A DNA stretch of 8,393 bases, from the NCBI GenBank assembly GCA_021772165.1, contig JAJFMM010000156.1:1-8393 (forward strand), read 5' to 3'. The DNA comes from Chlamydiota bacterium. Lineage in GTDB: Bacteria > Chlamydiota > Chlamydiia > Chlamydiales > SM23-39. Shown one piece after another: positions 6,537 to 8,393 of the stretch. Every line of letters begins with the position of its first letter. Position 1 is the stretch's first letter. The position numbers were made by a program, and so were the translations under genes. The notes beneath the pieces are model-generated. The model had not been told where the DNA came from. It did no database searches and saw nothing but the letters and a program-made list of their open reading frames with translations.

Positions 6537-7316
6537 ATGAGTTTGACAACAGCAGAACAGTACGAAGCAAAAGTCACCATCAAGGACTTGCTTGAATCCG
6601 GCGCACATTTCGGACACCAGACGCGTCGTTGGAATCCAAAAATGAAGCGCTTCATCTTCGAAGAGCGCAACGGCATCTACATCATCGACCTCGCAAAATC
6701 ACTACAGCAGCTCCGTGCCGCAGTACAGGTCGTTCGTTCGCTCGTTAGCAAGCGCAAGTCAATTCTTTTCGTTGGTACGAAAAAACAAGCTAAAGCAGTT
6801 GTTAGAGAATCTGCAGAAGATTGCGAAGAGTTCTACATCAGCGAACGCTGGTTAGGTGGGACTCTTACAAATCTAACAACGATCCGTCAGTCTGTCAAAA
6901 CACTCGAGCGCATCGAAAAGAAAATTGCCTCTGGTGGCGACGGTCTTAAAAAGAAAGAGATCTCTAACCTGACTAAAGAGCGTGAAAAACTCGATCGCAA
7001 CTTATCTGGTATCCGAGCTATGCGCAAGCCGCCAGGACTTCTGATCGTTGTCGATCCTAGCCGCGAGCATATCGCTGTTGCAGAAGCAAATAAACTAGGC
7101 ATCCCTGTCATGGCACTTGTCGATACGAACTGCGATCCAGATCCGATTGACTACGTCATCGCTTGTAATGACGATGCTCTTAAGAGTATTAAAGTCGTTC
7201 TTTCTACGCTGATGCAAGCTGTGATCGATCGCAAAAACGACATGAACATCCCAATGTCAAAAGGCGACCAGGAACCATCTGCAGAAGTCGAAGAACCTAA
7301 AGATGGCGAGGAATAG
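6537..7316 (+). CDS. rpsB: 30S ribosomal protein S2
   Basis: S2 sits on the back of the small ribosomal subunit and is needed for binding of S1 and mRNA. From the ATG at 6537 the protein has 259 residues. Its start and middle match bacterial, and especially chlamydial, S2: TIKDLLESGAHFGHQTRRWN, NPKMKRFIFEERNGIYIIDL, ILFVGTKKQA, SERWLGGTLTN, PPGLLIVVDPSREHIAVAEA and GIPVMALVDTNCDPDPIDYV. The C-terminus ends in an acidic tail rich in Glu and Pro. The frame opens upstream at a TTG (6447), but those extra 30 codons run through the leader hairpins and are not S2-like. AAAGGA (6531-6536) touches the ATG directly; a TTG two codons on at 6543 would have the better spacing of six bases and give 257 residues. 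The stop is four bases before tsf. Confidence 0.97.
   Translation: MSLTTAEQYEAKVTIKDLLESGAHFGHQTRRWNPKMKRFIFEERNGIYIIDLAKSLQQLRAAVQVVRSLVSKRKSILFVGTKKQAKAVVRESAEDCEEFYISERWLGGTLTNLTTIRQSVKTLERIEKKIASGGDGLKKKEISNLTKEREKLDRNLSGIRAMRKPPGLLIVVDPSREHIAVAEANKLGIPVMALVDTNCDPDPIDYVIACNDDALKSIKVVLSTLMQAVIDRKNDMNIPMSKGDQEPSAEVEEPKDGEE
7308..7312 (+). promoter_or_regulatory. ribosome binding site of tsf
   Basis: GAGGA at 7308-7312 lies inside the last codons of rpsB, eight bases before the tsf ATG at 7321. It decides that start over an in-frame codon at 7303 that would add six residues unlike EF-Ts, and it links tsf translation to the end of rpsB. Confidence 0.7.
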
Positions 7317-7320
7317 AAAT

Positions 7321-8172
7321 ATGGCAGACATCACAGCGGATATGATTAGAGAATTGCGTGAGCGTACCGGGGTTGGTATGGGCAAGTGCAAAGAAGCTCT
7401 TGTTCTCTCAGAAGGCGATCTTGAAAAGGCGATTGATATTCTTCGCAAAGCTGGAATGGCAGCTGGCGTGAAGAAAGAGGGGCGCGAGACAAAAGAAGGC
7501 CTCATTCTTGCTTCAGAAGACAAAGATTCTTTAGTTCTTGTTGAGGCAAATGTAGAGACAGATTTCGTCGCACAAAACGAGCGCTTCAAGCAGTTCGTAG
7601 ACGACTGTGCGAAGCAAGCTTTGGACACAAAGCCGGCGTCGCTCGAAGAATTTATTGCGCAGCCTTATTTCAAAGATAAGTCAATCACGATTGACGAGTA
7701 TCGCAATCTGGTGATTCAGGCTCTTGCAGAAAACATTCAACTTCGTCGCATGCAGCTGGTTCACAAGCATGAGAATGCCTCTTACGGAATCTATTCACAC
7801 ATGGGTGGTAAACTCGTGGTGGTTGTGGAAATCGAAGGAGCTACAGATCAGCAAGCCATAGCAAAAGAAATTGCTATGCACGCAGCGGCAGAAAGTCCTG
7901 AATACTTAAAGCCTGAGCAGATCCCTGCGGATGCTCTAGCGAGAGAAGAAGAGATTGCTCGCGCTCAAATGAAAGGCAAGCCGGAAAATATCATCGAGAA
8001 AATTATCTCCGGTAAACTGAAGTCTTTTGCTGAGCAAGTATGCTTGACCGAGCAGAAGTACGTTAAGGATAGCTCAGTCACCGTCCAGCAATTCCTGGAT
8101 GTTTGTGCAAAAAAATTGGGTAAACCTCTTGCAATCCGTTGCTTCTGGCGCTGGAAAGTCGGTCAGTCCTAA
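7321..8172 (+). CDS. tsf: translation elongation factor Ts
   Basis: Cytosolic guanine-nucleotide exchange factor that releases GDP from EF-Tu and so recycles it for aminoacyl-tRNA delivery. The 283 residues equal the usual family length. Visible parts: the N-terminal UBA-like domain with RERTGVGMGKCKEAL at 13-27, the linker KKEGRETKEG, and the EF-Tu-contacting block NVETDFVAQNERF with T80-D81-F82-V83. Further on are GIYSHMGGKLVVVVEIEG and IAKEIAMHAAAESPEYL, then the C-terminal KPENIIEKIISGKLKSFAEQ and the module LTEQKYVKDSSVTVQQFLD. The family's key residues that I can check are intact. It follows rpsB by four bases, the standard bacterial pairing, and overlaps any likely start of pyrH. Confidence 0.97.
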   Translation: MADITADMIRELRERTGVGMGKCKEALVLSEGDLEKAIDILRKAGMAAGVKKEGRETKEGLILASEDKDSLVLVEANVETDFVAQNERFKQFVDDCAKQALDTKPASLEEFIAQPYFKDKSITIDEYRNLVIQALAENIQLRRMQLVHKHENASYGIYSHMGGKLVVVVEIEGATDQQAIAKEIAMHAAAESPEYLKPEQIPADALAREEEIARAQMKGKPENIIEKIISGKLKSFAEQVCLTEQKYVKDSSVTVQQFLDVCAKKLGKPLAIRCFWRWKVGQS

Positions 8173-8393
8173 AAATACTCCCTGTTATAAGCGCATTCTC
8201 CTGAAACTCTCAGGAGAGGCGCTGATGGGGCAGCAGAAATTCGGAGTCGATGCAGCGGCCTGTAGTAAGATTGCTGCTGAAGTCTCCGAACTCTGCCTTA
8301 TGGGCGTGCAGGTAGGCATCGTCATCGGAGGAGGAAATATCTTCCGCGGTGTGAATGCTCACCAAGCAGGCATGGCCCGCACCCCAGCCGACC
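8129..8393 (+). CDS. pyrH: UMP kinase, 3' partial
   Basis: Hexameric amino-acid-kinase-family enzyme that phosphorylates UMP to UDP with ATP for pyrimidine nucleotide synthesis. The frame is cut by the right edge. From 8186 it reads YKRILLKLSGEALMGQQKFG, and further on GVQVGIVIGGGNIFRGVNAH and MARTPAD, the N-terminal nucleotide-binding blocks of PyrH. The start is unsettled: no ATG, GTG or TTG lies in the usual place a few codons before YKR. The nearest in-frame candidates are TTG at 8129 (used here, 44-base overlap with tsf), GTG at 8105 and ATG at 8099; none has a good Shine-Dalgarno sequence. The frame is closed by TGA at 8045-8047. Place after tsf agrees with the common rpsB-tsf-pyrH-frr order. 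Confidence 0.9.
   Translation, partial: MQSVASGAGKSVSPKNTPCYKRILLKLSGEALMGQQKFGVDAAACSKIAAEVSELCLMGVQVGIVIGGGNIFRGVNAHQAGMARTPAD

Noticed and set aside
1..8393. CRISPR array, insertion sequence, phage or toxin-antitoxin genes
   Set aside because: No direct-repeat array, transposase, integrase or terminal inverted repeats were seen on either strand; every long frame is accounted for by core or polysaccharide genes.

Overview
The window reads as a chromosomal piece of a bacterium of the phylum Chlamydiota, probably a chlamydia-related ('environmental') lineage rather than Chlamydia itself. Three things point that way: a very large class B penicillin-binding protein (about 1085 residues, with a long insert as remembered for chlamydial PBP2), a ribosomal protein S2 that closely resembles the chlamydial version in the parts I can recall, and the neighbourhood PBP2 / tRNA-Gly / rpsB-tsf-pyrH. 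The family or genus cannot be fixed by eye.

Region 1 (2-2799, + strand) is a two-gene unit for surface polysaccharide. The first gene is cut by the left edge. It encodes the C-terminal part of a Wzc/Wzz-type polysaccharide co-polymerase: long alpha-helical region, proline-rich stretch, membrane helix, then a cytoplasmic BY-kinase-like domain whose Walker A and Walker B motifs look lost. Its stop codon overlaps the ATG of a UDP-glucuronate decarboxylase gene (UDP-xylose synthase) in an ATGA. Together they suggest export or length control of a glycan that contains xylose or a derivative.

Region 2 (2885-6142, - strand) is the PBP2 gene, convergent with region 1 and separated from it by 85 bases. 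PBP2 is the septal/elongation peptidoglycan transpeptidase. Its third active-site motif reads KTS instead of KTG.

Region 3 (6143-6373) is a 231-base divergent intergenic region. It holds two plausible sigma70-type promoters on the + strand and a possible 27-codon ORF. In Chlamydia I recall ompA lying in this neighbourhood; it is not here.

Region 4 (6374-8393, + strand) is a translation operon: tRNA-Gly(UCC), a 92-base leader with a strong hairpin, rpsB (S2), tsf (EF-Ts) and the start of pyrH (UMP kinase), cut by the right edge. No convincing promoter lies between the tRNA and rpsB, so the tRNA is probably processed from the same transcript.
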